From the NCBI RefSeq assembly GCF_035046485.1, contig NC_085138.1, forward strand, positions 93,847,766 to 93,911,765: 64,000 bases of DNA, in the 5' to 3' direction. The translations under genes were made by a program, and so were the position numbers. Each line of letters starts with the position of its first letter. The first letter of the stretch is position 1. The notes beneath the pieces are model-generated. The model had not been told where the DNA came from and did no database searches. It worked only from the letters and a program-made list of their open reading frames with translations. Shown here in pieces: positions 1-12,500 of the stretch. This DNA comes from Aedes albopictus. Lineage: Eukaryota > Arthropoda > Insecta > Diptera > Culicidae.

Positions 1-60
1 CTTGTGGAAATGCCCAGATAAATCCTTGGAGAAATCTCTGAAAGAATTATGTGAGGAAAT

Positions 61-301
61 AATTCTAGACGAACATTTGAAAAGGGCCTATCTGCTTTTT
101 GTAAACAAACATGTTTCTGTCTCTGCAGGGCCCATCTGCATCCACCCACGCACATCAACACCCTTAACAGATAGCTTGAAGACCACTCTTTCTGATAAGA
201 GTGTTGATGTGCGTGGGTGGATGCAGATGGGCCCTGCAGAGACAGAAACATGTTTGTTTACAAAAAGCAGATAGGCCCTTTTCAAATGTTCGTCTAGAAT
301 T
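61..301. repeat. Fold-back element with 101-bp perfect arms
   Basis: Positions 61-161 and 201-301 are exact reverse complements by eye, separated by a loop of about 39 bp whose edges are also partly complementary. This gives a nearly complete hairpin. Open frames here exist on both strands only because of the symmetry. The arms end at AATT on both sides, inside an AT-rich GAAATCC-type repeat background. It is probably a MITE or fold-back transposon; the family was not identified and no clear TSD could be assigned. Confidence 0.85.
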
Positions 302-850
302 GAGAAACCCTTGAAGAACCCTTGGAGAAATACCTGACTTTCATGGAAAAATCATGCAAGATCTTTGGAAAGAAATCATGAAGAATGTTTGAAGAAATTC
401 TAGAGGGACCATTCTTGGAAGAATATGTAGTTCCGTTCCGAAGGAATTATTGGAAATTTTATGTAGTACCTAATTCTTTCTAGAATTAGTTGAGAATTCT
501 TTGAATGATCTTCTAGATGAGTTCTCAGAGATGCTTGATGAAGTCTTTATAAGAATCTTTTAAAGTACTTTGAAGTGCTTTTGAAACATTCTCGCAGACA
601 TCACTCTCCGAAAATTCCTGAAGGAGTACTTAGGGAAATACTGAATGACATCCTTGCATTGATCACTTATAAGATTCTTAAAAGCAAATTATTCTTCAAT
701 CGAGTTTTCTTGAAGAATAAAAGAAATTCATAAAAGAATACTTGAAAAAATGCATAATGAAATGTTTCGCAGAGTCTATAAGGGTCAGATAAAAGTTCAA
801 TTCTAAATGTATATATCATGTTTGCAGGTTTGTTACGTATTCTTGGTGTA
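302..850. repeat. Degenerate GAATTCC/GAAATCC-type repeat
   Basis: AT-rich sequence built from diverged short motifs such as gaaatcc, ttgaagaa and ggaatt. It resembles the decayed edges of the satellite field at 48.4-55.3 kb. No gene is seen. The same background lies left of the hairpin at 1-60. Confidence 0.5.
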
Positions 851-1035
851 TTCTAAGAAGTATGTCTTGGCTTTTCAGCCCGATTGTGAGATGAAAAACA
901 CCTTATGTTCTCTTACTCCGACGTTTCGATCCGTGAGAAAGATCCGATACGGATCGAAACGTCGTAGTAAGAGAACATAATATGGTGTTTTTGTTCTCAC
1001 AAACGGACTGAAAAGCCAAGAAATACTTCTAAGAA
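851..1035. repeat. Fold-back element with about 85-bp arms
   Basis: The left arm 851-934 (ttctaagaag to cgatccgt) and the right arm 949-1035 are inverted copies with a few mismatches and one 2-bp indel, joined by a loop of about 14 bp. Both arms include the same ttggcttttcag segment. Likely a short hairpin MITE. Confidence 0.8.
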
Positions 1036-1934
1036 TGTAAAATAAAAAATATGTGCATTTTTTATTTTAACGAGGGCCTACAAATTTGATTTCGTACCAG
1101 GCCCCCTCAAATTCGTAGCTACAATTGCCTGATGATTTTTGGTTCTATCATTTTTTTAACTCACGTATGAATTCATTCATTTTCTCTTTCGAAAATTGCA
1201 ATGCACCATTTTGAATTACCCGCCTCAAGGGCTTTCACTTGTCGGGGACTAAACCTACTGGAACCGGACAAACAAATAGCAAATTAACCCATAATTAATG
1301 ATTCAATTCACGGTGCATGGCTGGTGCAAGGGCAAACTTCTAAACTGTAATCATATGCGCATTCCGCATACGATGGCCATTGCCAGTGGTAATTGGTTCT
1401 TTACACCCACAACATCTGTGCCGTTGTAGAATTTATTCACACAATTTTGGAAAATTTGTTTTTGTTTATAAATAAGTAAATAACTGCTAAGTTTGAAAAA
1501 AAACTCAATCAAAAATATTGAAATATTATATGAGTGTTCTTCATGTTTTTCAATCATTTAGGGTTTCTACTTTTTTCTAACGTCATACACTATACACAGG
1601 GTTGCAAAAAATGAAAGCATGCAACGAACGTGAGTTTTTGTTTTTGTCTTTTCACCACACCGCTTCTGACGTTAAAGCCTCTTTCCTTCACGGAGGTGGG
1701 TGAGAAGAGAATAAAAATTCTCTCGTCGCTCACATCGTGGCGACGGCGAGATTCAAAAACAACATTTTCCCTGTCATTGGCACTCAAAAGAGAAAATTCA
1801 CCACGTTTGCTTATGGGCCAGTCGCATTCATGCGGCCGTTGTTGACATGAAGCATCCTTCAGCACAGAGCGTGTGTTGATGATGGTGGAGTCATTACGTC
1901 CACAAAGTAGTTGAGTTTTTCTGTGTTCACTTTC
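1036..1934. other. Intergenic, no feature recognised
   Basis: AT-rich sequence with only short open frames. I see no coding signature, no RNA gene and no clear repeat structure. Confidence 0.5.
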
Positions 1935-1938
1935 AAGT

Positions 1939-3309
1939 GGTCGGCGTTAAGTCAGAGGGGACCAAGTAACAAAATTGACGAAAGTTAGATTTTTAAGGCA
2001 TTTGATTAAGAATAACTTTAGCTACTTAGAACATTCACCCGACTTTCTTAATAATACAATTAACGAGAGTTATAGCACAATTTTCTTTTGATTGAACTGC
2101 GAAAATCGAAAATAGTATGCAGTCAGAGTGGACCAAATGCTTGATGTCAAGAGAATTGAAAAAATGTGTATTGGTTAAAATCCAATAATCAAACTTCTTT
2201 ATTATCAAAATATAATACGTTTCCAAATCGTATGACTCCCTAACGCATTTTCTGATGATTATTGATCAAGAAAGCACGTGAAAATCCATTTTATGATGGT
2301 CAATATCGTATTTTACAGATCATCGTGTTGAAGCAAATTGGGGACTACGAAGGTGATGATTTTGTTTGCGGTTTTCTGTGAGAAAGTGAAGGAGGGAAGA
2401 TTTTTTGCTTTTTTTTTTCACTCATACTCCCATAAGAAACCCCGTAAGAAGAAAGAGTGTTTCCCGGCTCATCAACCTTCGTAGTCCCCAATTATGGCAA
2501 TTCTCGTGTAGACAGAGTGGACCATGTGTCTCTAATAAAAATAGTTGAAATTACCTTATTTTTTGTAATCCTTTCCAAATCAAAATATGTTTGTTTAGTA
2601 GCTGTTGGGCATCATATTGAAATACACCAATACCCGTTTCATGAAGAAATTGATTTTACCGGTTATTTAAGGATTGTGTACTTGGTTCACGAATTTTTGG
2701 AAAACGCCGTTCCTCTGAATAAATTATTATGAACTGTGTACCTACAATATTTCAAAAACGTACCGAACTATGAAAATACGTTGAAAGCCTAGTTAAAAGC
2801 TATTAAATGTTCAAGTAAAGAATTCTTAAATAGCTCATTAATTGACTACCCTTCATGTGATATTGAACTGTTGTACTTGGTCCACTCTGACTGAACATAA
2901 AAATTTAAAATGGTAATCAACAGTGTAAGAACAGAAATATCATATTTCAAACTTCCTGCTACATTATACATCAATCCAATTAACTGTTGCCCTACTTGTG
3001 CATTATTTTTTCATCAAATATGTACAAACTTGAGTATGAACTGTAGTTGGTTATAGACTTTCCCAAAATCGTTCAGTCAGAGTGGACTATGTACAATCAA
3101 TGACATAGCAATTTCTCAGTCTCAAGCTTTTTTTACGTTTTTTCGTGATCAATACAAAACGATGCTTTGATGAATAGTTATTAAGATTTATGGCAAAAAT
3201 TCAAGAACATTTGTTGAAAAACTCAAAACTTATAGAGTTGCAAACTTTAAAGTCGTTTTTCTAGAAATTAGGTAAAAGACACATGGTCCTCTCTGACTTA
3301 ACGCCGACC
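1939..3309. mobile_element. Non-autonomous TIR element (1.37 kb) with interspersed terminal motif
   Basis: The ends form an inverted repeat of about 29 bp with two mismatches: ggtcggcgttaagtcagag at 1939 and its reverse complement ending at 3309. The flanking AAGT at 1935-1938 and 3310-3313 is a candidate 4-bp target-site duplication. The inner part of the TIR (GTCAGAG-GGACCA) recurs four times inside: 2121-2134 (+), 2511-2524 (+), 2879-2892 (-) and 3075-3087 (+). There is no transposase ORF. Repeated terminal motifs suggest multiple transposase-binding sites. Superfamily is not assigned. Confidence 0.8.
2336..2493. mobile_element. MITE nested inside the 1939-3309 element
   Basis: A perfect 19-bp inverted repeat (aattggggactacgaaggt) bounds 2336-2493. 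The inner arms are weakly complementary and pyrimidine/purine biased. AATT at each edge could be either TSD or part of the TIR. It lies wholly inside the larger TIR element and so is younger. Confidence 0.65.
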
Positions 3310-3313
3310 AAGT

Positions 3314-4284
3314 ATCTCACAGCGGAGCTGAAAATGAATGCCTAAAGCATTCAGTTCAGCAAAATGTCATTCAATTGAATGTGATTTTTTCAACCCTGAC
3401 TATACATAATGACATCAAATGAGATTAAAATATTAAAGAAGTGTAACTTTATTTTGTCAGATTGATCATTAAACTTACAATGATCAAAAAGTCCTTTCAC
3501 TACACCTGCTGTTGTTGTTTCCCTGGGAGAATAATTCATATGCATGCAACTGCAACCACTATACTCCACCAATATGAGTACCAGTCGGGGAAAATATTTT
3601 CACATACTACTCGTTTGAACTCATTTTCACCTACTACATTATGAGCCGTTTCCGGCTATGTAGGTCTGATCCCTGCTGCCTACTACTGGAGCCTGTCGCC
3701 GCGTGGTGGGGGCTTATATTACTCTGCGCATTGTTTGTGCCGTATAGTTTTGCGGTTCGAGATTCATAAATTATACACAACTAAGCCGTTGTGTAACACG
3801 CAGTCTGGAGTATTTGTCGGTGCAGCAGTACTCATATCCAAAACATGAGTGGTGGCCATTGGAAACAGATGCGTTCGACGAACGTGAACTGGGGTGAAGA
3901 TGAATATTTTTCTTTTAATGATCTAGCTAGTCGTATCAGATCCACTGCTATTTTTGAATATCATTATCATTATTTCTTTATTACTCAAACTTTATTTTCC
4001 GTTTGACTTTAACCCTGATAAGGACAATCTTTTAGTTTTATCAATAATTATTTTATAATTTGTTTGATTTCTCGCAATGCATCTTCAAAGCTTTTACGTT
4101 TTTCTTTTCCTTCTTGTTTTTCTTCTCTTCCTTCTATTCTTTCTTCGTCTTCTTCTTCTTGAGATATAGTATTAAATGAAATAAAGCCTGCCTTTCAGCT
4201 TTAGGTGAATAAGCTAATGTGCACGGACTTCAATTTTACGGATCTCGCATTAGACACGAGGTTCAAATAAATATAATTACAGAC
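3314..4284. other. Intergenic; pyrimidine-rich tract at about 4090-4165
   Basis: No gene is recognised. A TTC/CTT-rich microsatellite-like tract lies at about 4090-4165. The remainder is unremarkable AT-rich DNA. Confidence 0.5.
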
Positions 4285-4864
4285 AACGCACAATGGGAAA
4301 AAAACAGGTATAAAACGCGAATAAATTCAATATCTCTGCTCGGAGTGGATGGATTCGAATGAAATTTTGACACAAACTGTAAAAATCTCTATAGTTTCAG
4401 ATAAGGAGGGTGCCATTTGCCGCATGATGCTGGATATCAGGCTGCAAAACGGTGAGTCGATAAGGAGAGCGTCCAACATAGCTCTGGTCCTCACAAGTTC
4501 CTACCCCATGCTTCCACGGGTCAAACGATGACAAAGACCGCCAGCTAAGAGTTGTGTGCTTAGCTGGTAGTGCAGCCTGGGCACTGTTGTCCTTCTGACT
4601 TCAGCTAGATTGAGGAGGTACGTTCCGAGCGTCTGTTCACCAAGGAGGTGCGGCTCAAACAGCGTCTGTTCTGGCATCCAGAGGCTGAATATGAAATGCT
4701 GTATCGCGTCAGCTATACCCATGGTGGTAGCCCCACCAACGCGATGTAGGCAGCGCGACCCCGGTAAGGTAGCCTGTCGAAGCCTTTCAACACTACGAAA
4801 AATGAAGTAAGAAATAGAATATGCGAACGGATACTCTCGGAAACCGACCCGGCAACGAAATAAG

Positions 4865-6482
4865 GACTATGATTGGAAACTCGGTACCTGGAACGTCAGG
4901 ACCTTAAATGAACCTGGACGAGTGAGCCTTTTGGCTCGTGAATTGCAGAAAGTTGGTGTGTGCGTGGCTGCTATACAGGAAGTGCGGTGGCCCAAAACTG
5001 GTGAACGTAAATTCAGGGCGGTGGATCCCGTCGCCAACACATCGTTCAAACATAACATCTACCACAGCGGCAGCGATAAGGCAGAACATGGGGTCGGATT
5101 CATAGTGATCGGGAAACAGATGAAGCGAGTTATGATGTGGAAGCCGATCAACGAGCAGATCTGCGTATTGCGGATCCGGGGCAAATTCTTTAACTACAGC
5201 CTGATCAATGTCTATGCGCCGACAAACGAGAAAACCGATGATGTTAAGGATGCGTTTTATGAATGTCTTGACAAGACCTATGGAGAATGTCCAAAAACAC
5301 GACGTTAAGATTGTCATCGGTGACGCCAATGCACAGGTCGGAAGAGAGGACTTTTCCGTCCAATCATCGGTGCGGAGAGCCTTCACTCCGTCACTAATGA
5401 CAACGGCCTGAGATTAGTCAACTTTGCTGCCGCCAGGGGGATGGCCATTAGTAGCACCTACTTTGCACGCAAGGATATCCGCAAGCACACCTGGAGACAC
5501 CCAAACGGCGAGACTTGCAACCAAATCGACCATGTGCTGGTTGATGGCCGACATTTCTCGGACGTAATTGATGTTAGAACTTTTCGAGGTCCCAACATAT
5601 CGACTCAGATCACTATCTCGTAGTTAGTAAGATTCGAGCTCGGTTATCAACCGTGTCGGGCTCTAGGAACCGGCGATCGATGCGTTTCAACATCTAGCGG
5701 TTTTCAGCAGACGGTACGGTAGCTGACTATCACCAGAAGCTGGACGAGCGGATAAGTGAGATCAACGAGAGCGATAATCTCAACACTCTGTGGAAGTCTA
5801 TCCACGGAGCGATGAGTACAGCAGCGCGGGAGGTGATAGGTACTGCTCAAAGACGGCCTAGAAACGGGTGGTTCGACAACGAGTGCCAGAGAGTAACGGA
5901 CGAGAAGAATGTTGCCAGAAGCCGGATGTTGGTGTCGGGGACCCGGCAGAACAGGGAGCGATATAGGGAAGCAAGAGCAGCCGAAAAACGAATCCACCGC
6001 AAAAAGAAAAAAGAGCACGAGGAAAATGTAATTGCTCAGGCGCAAGAGAGTATGCAACAGAATGATATGCGGAGATTTTACGAAACTGTCAATGGCGTGC
6101 GAAGAAAAACAGCGCCTTCTCCCGTCATGTGCAACGACCGTAATGGAAGCTTGCTGACAGACAAGACAATGGTTGCTGTCAGGTGGAGAGATCACTTCGA
6201 GGTATTGTTGAACGGTGGGAGTGGAAGAGCGATGGACAGAATTCGAATCGACGATGACGGACAAGCTGTGGAACCTCCAACGCTAGACGAGGTCAAGACA
6301 GCTATTAGGGGACTGAAGAACAACAAGGCTGCTGGGAAGGACGAACTCCTTACCGAGTTTCTCAAGCACGGTAGTGAGCAGCTGTATCAACTCTTACACT
6401 GTATTATAGTGAAGATATGGGAGGAGGAAGAACTGCCTGCTAGTTGGTTGGATGGTCTCATTTGCCCTCTTTTCAAGAAACG
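4865..6482 (+). pseudogene. LINE ORF part 1: endonuclease and RT N-terminus
   Basis: The reading begins near 4865 with KLGTWNVRTL, the start of an exonuclease/endonuclease/phosphatase fold. It continues through AAIQEVRW, GVGFIV, LINVYAPT, GDANAQVGRED and a Y-x9-TW-x9-IDHVLVDGR segment (about 5458-5555) typical of LINE endonucleases. These nick target DNA to prime reverse transcription. Frameshifts lie near 5290 and 5375, and there are stops near 5624 and 5695. A long open stretch, 5812-6482, carries the linker and RT entry (KAAGKDELLTEFLK, then GLICPLFKKRH). The frame runs straight into the BEL insertion at 6488 and resumes in register at 13489. Confidence 0.85.
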
Positions 6483-6487
6483 GCATC

Positions 6488-6516
6488 TGTTCGGGTCGGA
6501 ATTTCGGATCAACAAA
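6488..6516. repeat. Left 29-bp TIR of the BEL-type element
   Basis: It begins TGTT and is identical to the reverse complement of 13455-13483. After 29 bp the two ends diverge completely. The TGTT...AACA limits recall retroviral termini, but the orientation is inverted rather than direct. Confidence 0.95.
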
Positions 6517-6545
6517 ATCAAAAATTTTAAATCGGATTCTTCGGA

Positions 6546-9500
6546 ATGGCTTCCTCACCCTCCAAGACCGAGCAATGTTTGTTCTGCTCGATGTCGGAGT
6601 CGATGTCGGAGGACGTAAACTGGGTCCAATGTGGGAAGTGTCAACACTGGGCACATTTTTCTTGCGCTAGTGTTGATCAAGGGGTTATCAACAGTGATTG
6701 GCGGTGCCCACAGTGTCTCCCAAGTAGTGCGCAGCAGCTGAAAGTTCCGGATGCAGCGGCCAAGAAGCGGAGCAAGAAGTCCGGCCAAAGAAGCGATGGA
6801 GGGTCCGACCTGGGAGCTGGCTCTGACGTGGATCCGATTGAGAAGCAGTTGGAAGAGGAGCAACTCGCCAAGGAGAAGGCCTTTTTAAAGCAGATGGCGG
6901 CGCGGAAGAAGCTACTTGCTCGGCAGAAGGCGTGGAAGGAAGAGCAGCAGAGGCAAGAACAGGAGATGCGTGAGCTGGAACTCCAGGTTCAACGCGAAAT
7001 GGAGGAGCAGCAGTTGGAGCACGAACAGAAGTTGCTGGACGCCCAACTGGCAGCAGAGCAAGAGTTCGTGAAGAAGCGGGAAGCGATTCGGAGGCAGTTT
7101 ACGAGCAGCGTCAACCGAGTCAACGCGCTGAAAGGCCAAGAAAGCGCTGTTGGCGAAGCTTCGGAGGACCATCCGAAGAAGAGAGTGAAAGAGTGGCTGA
7201 AGGATCAGTCGGCGGCAGTCGTCAAGCCGTCGACCGCGGATTTTCGGGGAGCGTACCCGAAAGGAGACGAACAATTTGGAGCGGGATGCTCGACGCAAGT
7301 TGGCAAGCCAAAGCCGATGTCGAAAGTGCCGGTGATCACGGGATTCGAAGCTGGCACAAGTGAGGACAGCGACAGTGATGGCGACAGCAGCAGCGACGGG
7401 TCGTTTAAAGACGTTCGTGCGGAGAGCAGCCGGCGTGGCAGTCTGCGGAGGAGCAGAGTTGTTGACGGGCCGGGGCCAAGAGTTGGCCGAATCTACGAAG
7501 AGCAGCTAGACGATCGAGCGGAAAGCAGCCGGCATAGCAGTCTGCGGAGAAGCAGAGGTGCTGAAGGGCCAGGGCCAAGCGTTGGTCGGATCTCCAGGGA
7601 GCAACTAGCTGCTCGAAAAGCGGTGTCGCAACACCTTCCAAAGTTTCGGGGAGAAGCAGAAGTCTGGCCGCTGTTCATTAGCAGCTTCGAATATACGACG
7701 GCGGCGTGTGGATTTTCGAATCTGGAGAACCTGAAGCGGCTACAGGACTGCTTGCAAGGCGACGCACTGGAGGCTGTGAGAAGCAGGCTGGTTCTACCAG
7801 ACTCAGTTCCGGACGTGATTGCAGATTTACGGAACTTGTTCGGAAAGCCGGAGAAGCTGTTGAAGACGCTGCTGACGAAGGTGAGAAACGCTCCAGCGCC
7901 GAGAGCCGATCGGCTGGAAACCTTCATAAGTTTCGGCATCATCGTAAAGCAATTGTGCGATCATCTCGAGGCGGCACAGCTCAACGACCACCTCAACAAC
8001 CCGATGCTAGTGCAGGAGCTAGTCGACAAATTGCCGCCGAGCTACAAGCTGGATTGGGTCCGGTATAAGCGCGGCAGAGTGGACAGTCCGCTGAGGATGT
8101 TCACTCGATTCACAACCGACATCGTTTCCGACGTCTCCGAGGTGACGGAGTTCTCTACACTGTCGGTGAACGAGCGGGTGCGGCCTGGAAGAGAGAATCC
8201 CCGGAAGAAGGAGTTTGTGCATGTGCACGAATCAGAGAAAAGGCAGAATGAAGGTTCTCGCAGCGAGGTGACCAGCCGGCCATGTTGGATTTGTAGGCGA
8301 ACGGATCATCTCATCCGTAATTGCGATGAGTTTAGGAGAATGAACATCGCGGAGCGGCTACGAGAAGTCGAGAAGCAGAAACTCTGCGGAATCTGCTTGA
8401 ACAAACACAGCGGAAGTCGGTGTTCGTCGAAGATCCGGTGTATGATGCGGAATTGCCAGGGATCTCATCATCCTTTGCTTCACCGGGTGGAAGAGTCAGT
8501 GCAGTTGCAAGAAGCGAAGTCAGACTGCAAGGTGATTTTCCGGATGATGCAAGTGACACTTCACGTCGGCAAGCGGCAGTACGACACCGTCGCATTTCTG
8601 GACGAAGGGTCGTCGGCGACGTTGGTGGACGACGCGGTGGCAAAGCGACTGAAGGCAGAAGGGACGCTAGAGCCGCTGATAGTCACGTGGACCGGCAACA
8701 TCAACCGGTTTGAGAACGAGTCCAGAAGCGTGGAGATGATGATGTCGGCGAAGGGCTCAAAGGAGAAGTATCCACTGTTCAACACGCGGACAGTATCTGA
8801 GCTGCAGCTTCCCAAACAGAAGGTTCGGTTTACAGAGGTGGTGAAGCGGTACACACATCTTGCTGGTGTGCCGGTGAAGGACTTTCCGTCCGGCGTACCG
8901 ACGATTCTCATCGGGCTAGACAACCTGCATCTTTTCGCACCGCTGGAGTCTCGTGTTGGGAAGCCGAACGAACCGATCGCCGTTCGGTCGAAGATGGGCT
9001 GGACGATTTACGGTTCCGAAAAGCGGAGACCGATGGTGCAGACGTACCTGAACCTTCACTCCGTCGCACCAGTGAGCAATCAGGAGCTCCATGACATGAT
9101 GCGGGAGCAATACGTGTTGGAAGAAGCGCCGAATACATCGTTCGCCGTACAAGAGCCATCGGAAGAGAAGCGGGCTCGACAGATATTCGAGTCGACGACG
9201 AAGCGAGTGGGAAACCGTTTCGAAACGGGTCTTCTGTGGCGAAGCGACGAAAGGCGATTTCCCGATAGTTACCCTATGGCTGACCGAAGGATGAAGGCAC
9301 TTGATCGGAAGTTGGAGCGAAGCCCAGCGCTGAAAGAGAACGTGTGTCGGCAGATAGAGGAATACCAGTCGAAGGGATACGCTCACAAAGCAACTGATGT
9401 GGAGCTGGCGGAAACACCACAGGGAACTGCGTGGTATCTGCCGCTGAACGTCGTGGTGAACCCAAGGAAACCGGGCAAAATCCGCTTGGTTTGGGACGCT

Positions 9501-12500
9501 GCTGCGTCGGTGAACGGGATCTCTTTGAATTCCGAGCTGCTTAAAGGTCCGGATATGTTGGTTCCGCTGCCACGAGTGATCTGCCATTTTCGAGAACGTC
9601 CAATCGCCTTCGGTGGTGACATCCAGGAAATGTACCACCAAATTCGCATCAGATCGGAGGACAAGCAGGCGCAGCGGTTTCTCTTCAGGGCGAACAGTGA
9701 CGAAGCTCCGCAGGTATACGTTATGGACGTAGCGACTTTCGGCTCAACGTGTTCACCCAGTTCAGCACAGTACGTGAAGAATCTGAACGCCGAGCAGTAT
9801 TCGGAACAGTATCCGGAAGCGGCCGTAGCGATAGTCAAGCGTCACTACGTCGACGACTATTACGATAGCGTGGACACTGTGGAGGAAGCGATCCAGCTAG
9901 CTAGTGAGGTGAAATACGTTCACTCCCGCGGTGGCTTTCACATCAGGAACTGGGTTTCGAATTCAGATGCGGTCCTGGAGGAACTCGGTGAGCAAAGCAG
10001 GGAAACAGCAGTTCATTTCAGCCTGGACAAGAGCACGGAGTACGAACGGGTGCTGGGAATCGTATGGGATACGGTCGAAGACACTTTCTGCTTCGCCACC
10101 GCGTCGAAACCAGAGTATTCGACAGTCCTTCGAGGAGGAGTACGCCCGACCAAACGAATCGTGCTCAGTATCGTGATGGCGCAGTTCGACCCTATGGGAT
10201 TCCTGGCGCCAGTAACAATACTAGGAAAGATGCTGATCCAAGATCTCTGGCAGACAGGCTGTCAGTGGGACGATGTGGTCGACGATGCGGCGTTCAACAA
10301 ATGGAAACGGTGGACGAACATTTTGGCCGAGGTTCGAGCATTCAAGCTACCACGGAGCTACTTTGGCAGTGCACGGTCGGAAGAGATCCAGGATGTGCAG
10401 CTGCATATATTTGCGGATGCGAGCGAGACAGCGTATGGATGCGTGGCGTATTTCCGAGCCATGGTACGAGGAGAGGTGATGTGTGCGCTAGTGACCAGTC
10501 GTGCCAAGGTGGCACCGTTGAAGCAGCTGTCGATTCCGCGACTGGAACTTCTGGCAGCGGTGCTTGCTGCACGGATGTCTCAGACGGTGCGTGAAAACCA
10601 CAATTTCGCCATCACCAAGGTGGCGTTCTGGGTGGATGCAGAGGTCGTGCTTTCCTGGATTCGATCTGATCAGCGTCGGTATAAGCAGTTCGTCGGTTTC
10701 CGCATCGGAGAGATCCTGAGCCTGACGAGACTGGCAGACTGGCGATGGGTGCCCACGAAGCTGAACGTAGCTGATCAGCTGACAAAGTGGGGCAAGGATC
10801 CGGATACAAAGCCAAGCAGCGCTTGGGCGAGAGGACAGCAATTTCTGTACGAGAGTGAGGAAGATTGGCCGAGGAAGAGTATGCCACCGGCGAACACGAC
10901 GGAGGAGTTACGGGTGCACCTACTGCTGCATGATGTGAAGGTTCCTGCGGTGCTTGTAGACGCAAACCGATTCTCGAAGTGGGCAATCCTGGTACGGACG
11001 ATCGCGTGCGTGTTCCGGTTCGTGTCGAACTGCAGACGAAAGAAGGAAAGGCTGCCGACTGAAATGCTGCGAGCAACGAGTGGCCAGCTGAAGGTGCGGA
11101 TGGCATCCGCTGGGGCGTCAGTTCGCATACCACTGAAACAAGAGGAGTATGAGAAGGCAGAGCGGTGTCTTTTAAAAGTAGCGCAGTCGGAGAGCTTCAT
11201 CGACGAGCTGAAAGTGCTGTGGAAGAACAAAGACCGATCGGTGGACCGATGGATAGCAATCGAGAGGTCCAGTCCGCTGTACAAGCTGACTCCGATGATT
11301 GATGAGGACGGTCTGATTCGGATGGAGGGACGAGTCGAGAGAGCGGAATTTCTACCGTTCGACCTACGATTTCCGGTGATTCTTCCTGACAACCATCGGA
11401 TTACGCAGCTGATCGTTCAGCATTACCACGAGCGGAGTGGCCATGGATACCGTCAGGCAGTGAAGAACGAATTGCGGCAGCTGTTCTACATTCTCCACGT
11501 CGATGCTGTAGTCCGGAAAGTGGCAGCTTCTTGTGTATGGTGCAAGGTTCATCGTTGTCGACCTGACACTCCAAGGATGGCGGCGCTACCAGTACAGCGA
11601 CTGACGCCGTATCTAAGGCCGTTCAGCTACGTCGGAGTCGATTACCTGGGGCCGTTCGACGTGACCATAGGGCGCAGGACGGAGAAGAGGTGGATCGCGC
11701 TGTTCACCTGCATGGTAACACGCGCGGTGCATTTGGAGGTGGCGCATGGACTGACGACACAGTCGTGTTTGATGGCGATACACCGTTTCATCGGCCGCCG
11801 TGGCTGGCCGGTCGAGTTCTTCTCGGACAATGGGACGAATCTCCGAGGAGCCAGCAAGGAAGTAGTGGCGTCTGTGCAGTGCATCAGCGATGACTGTGCA
11901 GACCAACTGACGAACGCGAGGACGAAGTGGACGTTCAACCCCCCGGCGTTCAACATGGGTGGCGTTTGGGAGCGGTTGGTACGTTCGGCGAAGGAAGCGC
12001 TCACCGCGCTTGATGACGGAAGGCGATTGACGGACGAGATTCTGCAGACGGCGATCGTTGAGGCGGAGGACATTATCAACTCCCGTCCGCTGACATACGT
12101 GTCGCAGCAGTTTGGTGAAGCAGAAGCGCTTACTCCGAACCACTTTCTGAGGGGCGTATCTCCGAACCAGCCGTGTGTGACGCGGCTACCTCCCCAACCA
12201 GCGGAGGCTCTTCGGGACGCGTTCCAGCGTTCGCAGCAGTTAGCCAGCGTAATTTGGGAACGATGGATCAAGGAGTACGTGCCATCGTTGAACCAGAGGA
12301 CAAAGTGGTTCGGCGAATCGAGGCCATTGCGAGTTGGAGAGGTAGTGTACGTGGTCGAGGGTGCTAACCGGAAGTGCTGGGTCCGTGGAGTAGTTGAAGA
12401 GGTCATCGCGTCCGGCGACGGAAGAATCCGTCAAGCGTGGGTGCGTACCAGCACTGGAAGGTACAAGCGAGCAACAGTGAAGCTGGCCAGGATGGAGATA

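Noticed and set aside
5704..6264. Minus-strand ORF of 186 codons in the LINE
   Set aside because: Antisense to the clear LINE ORF at 5812-6482.
8916..9641. Minus-strand and other-frame ORFs across the BEL polyprotein (e.g. 8916-9641, 11642-12406, 10064-10594)
   Set aside because: Shadows of the GC-rich coding strand; they have no domain content.
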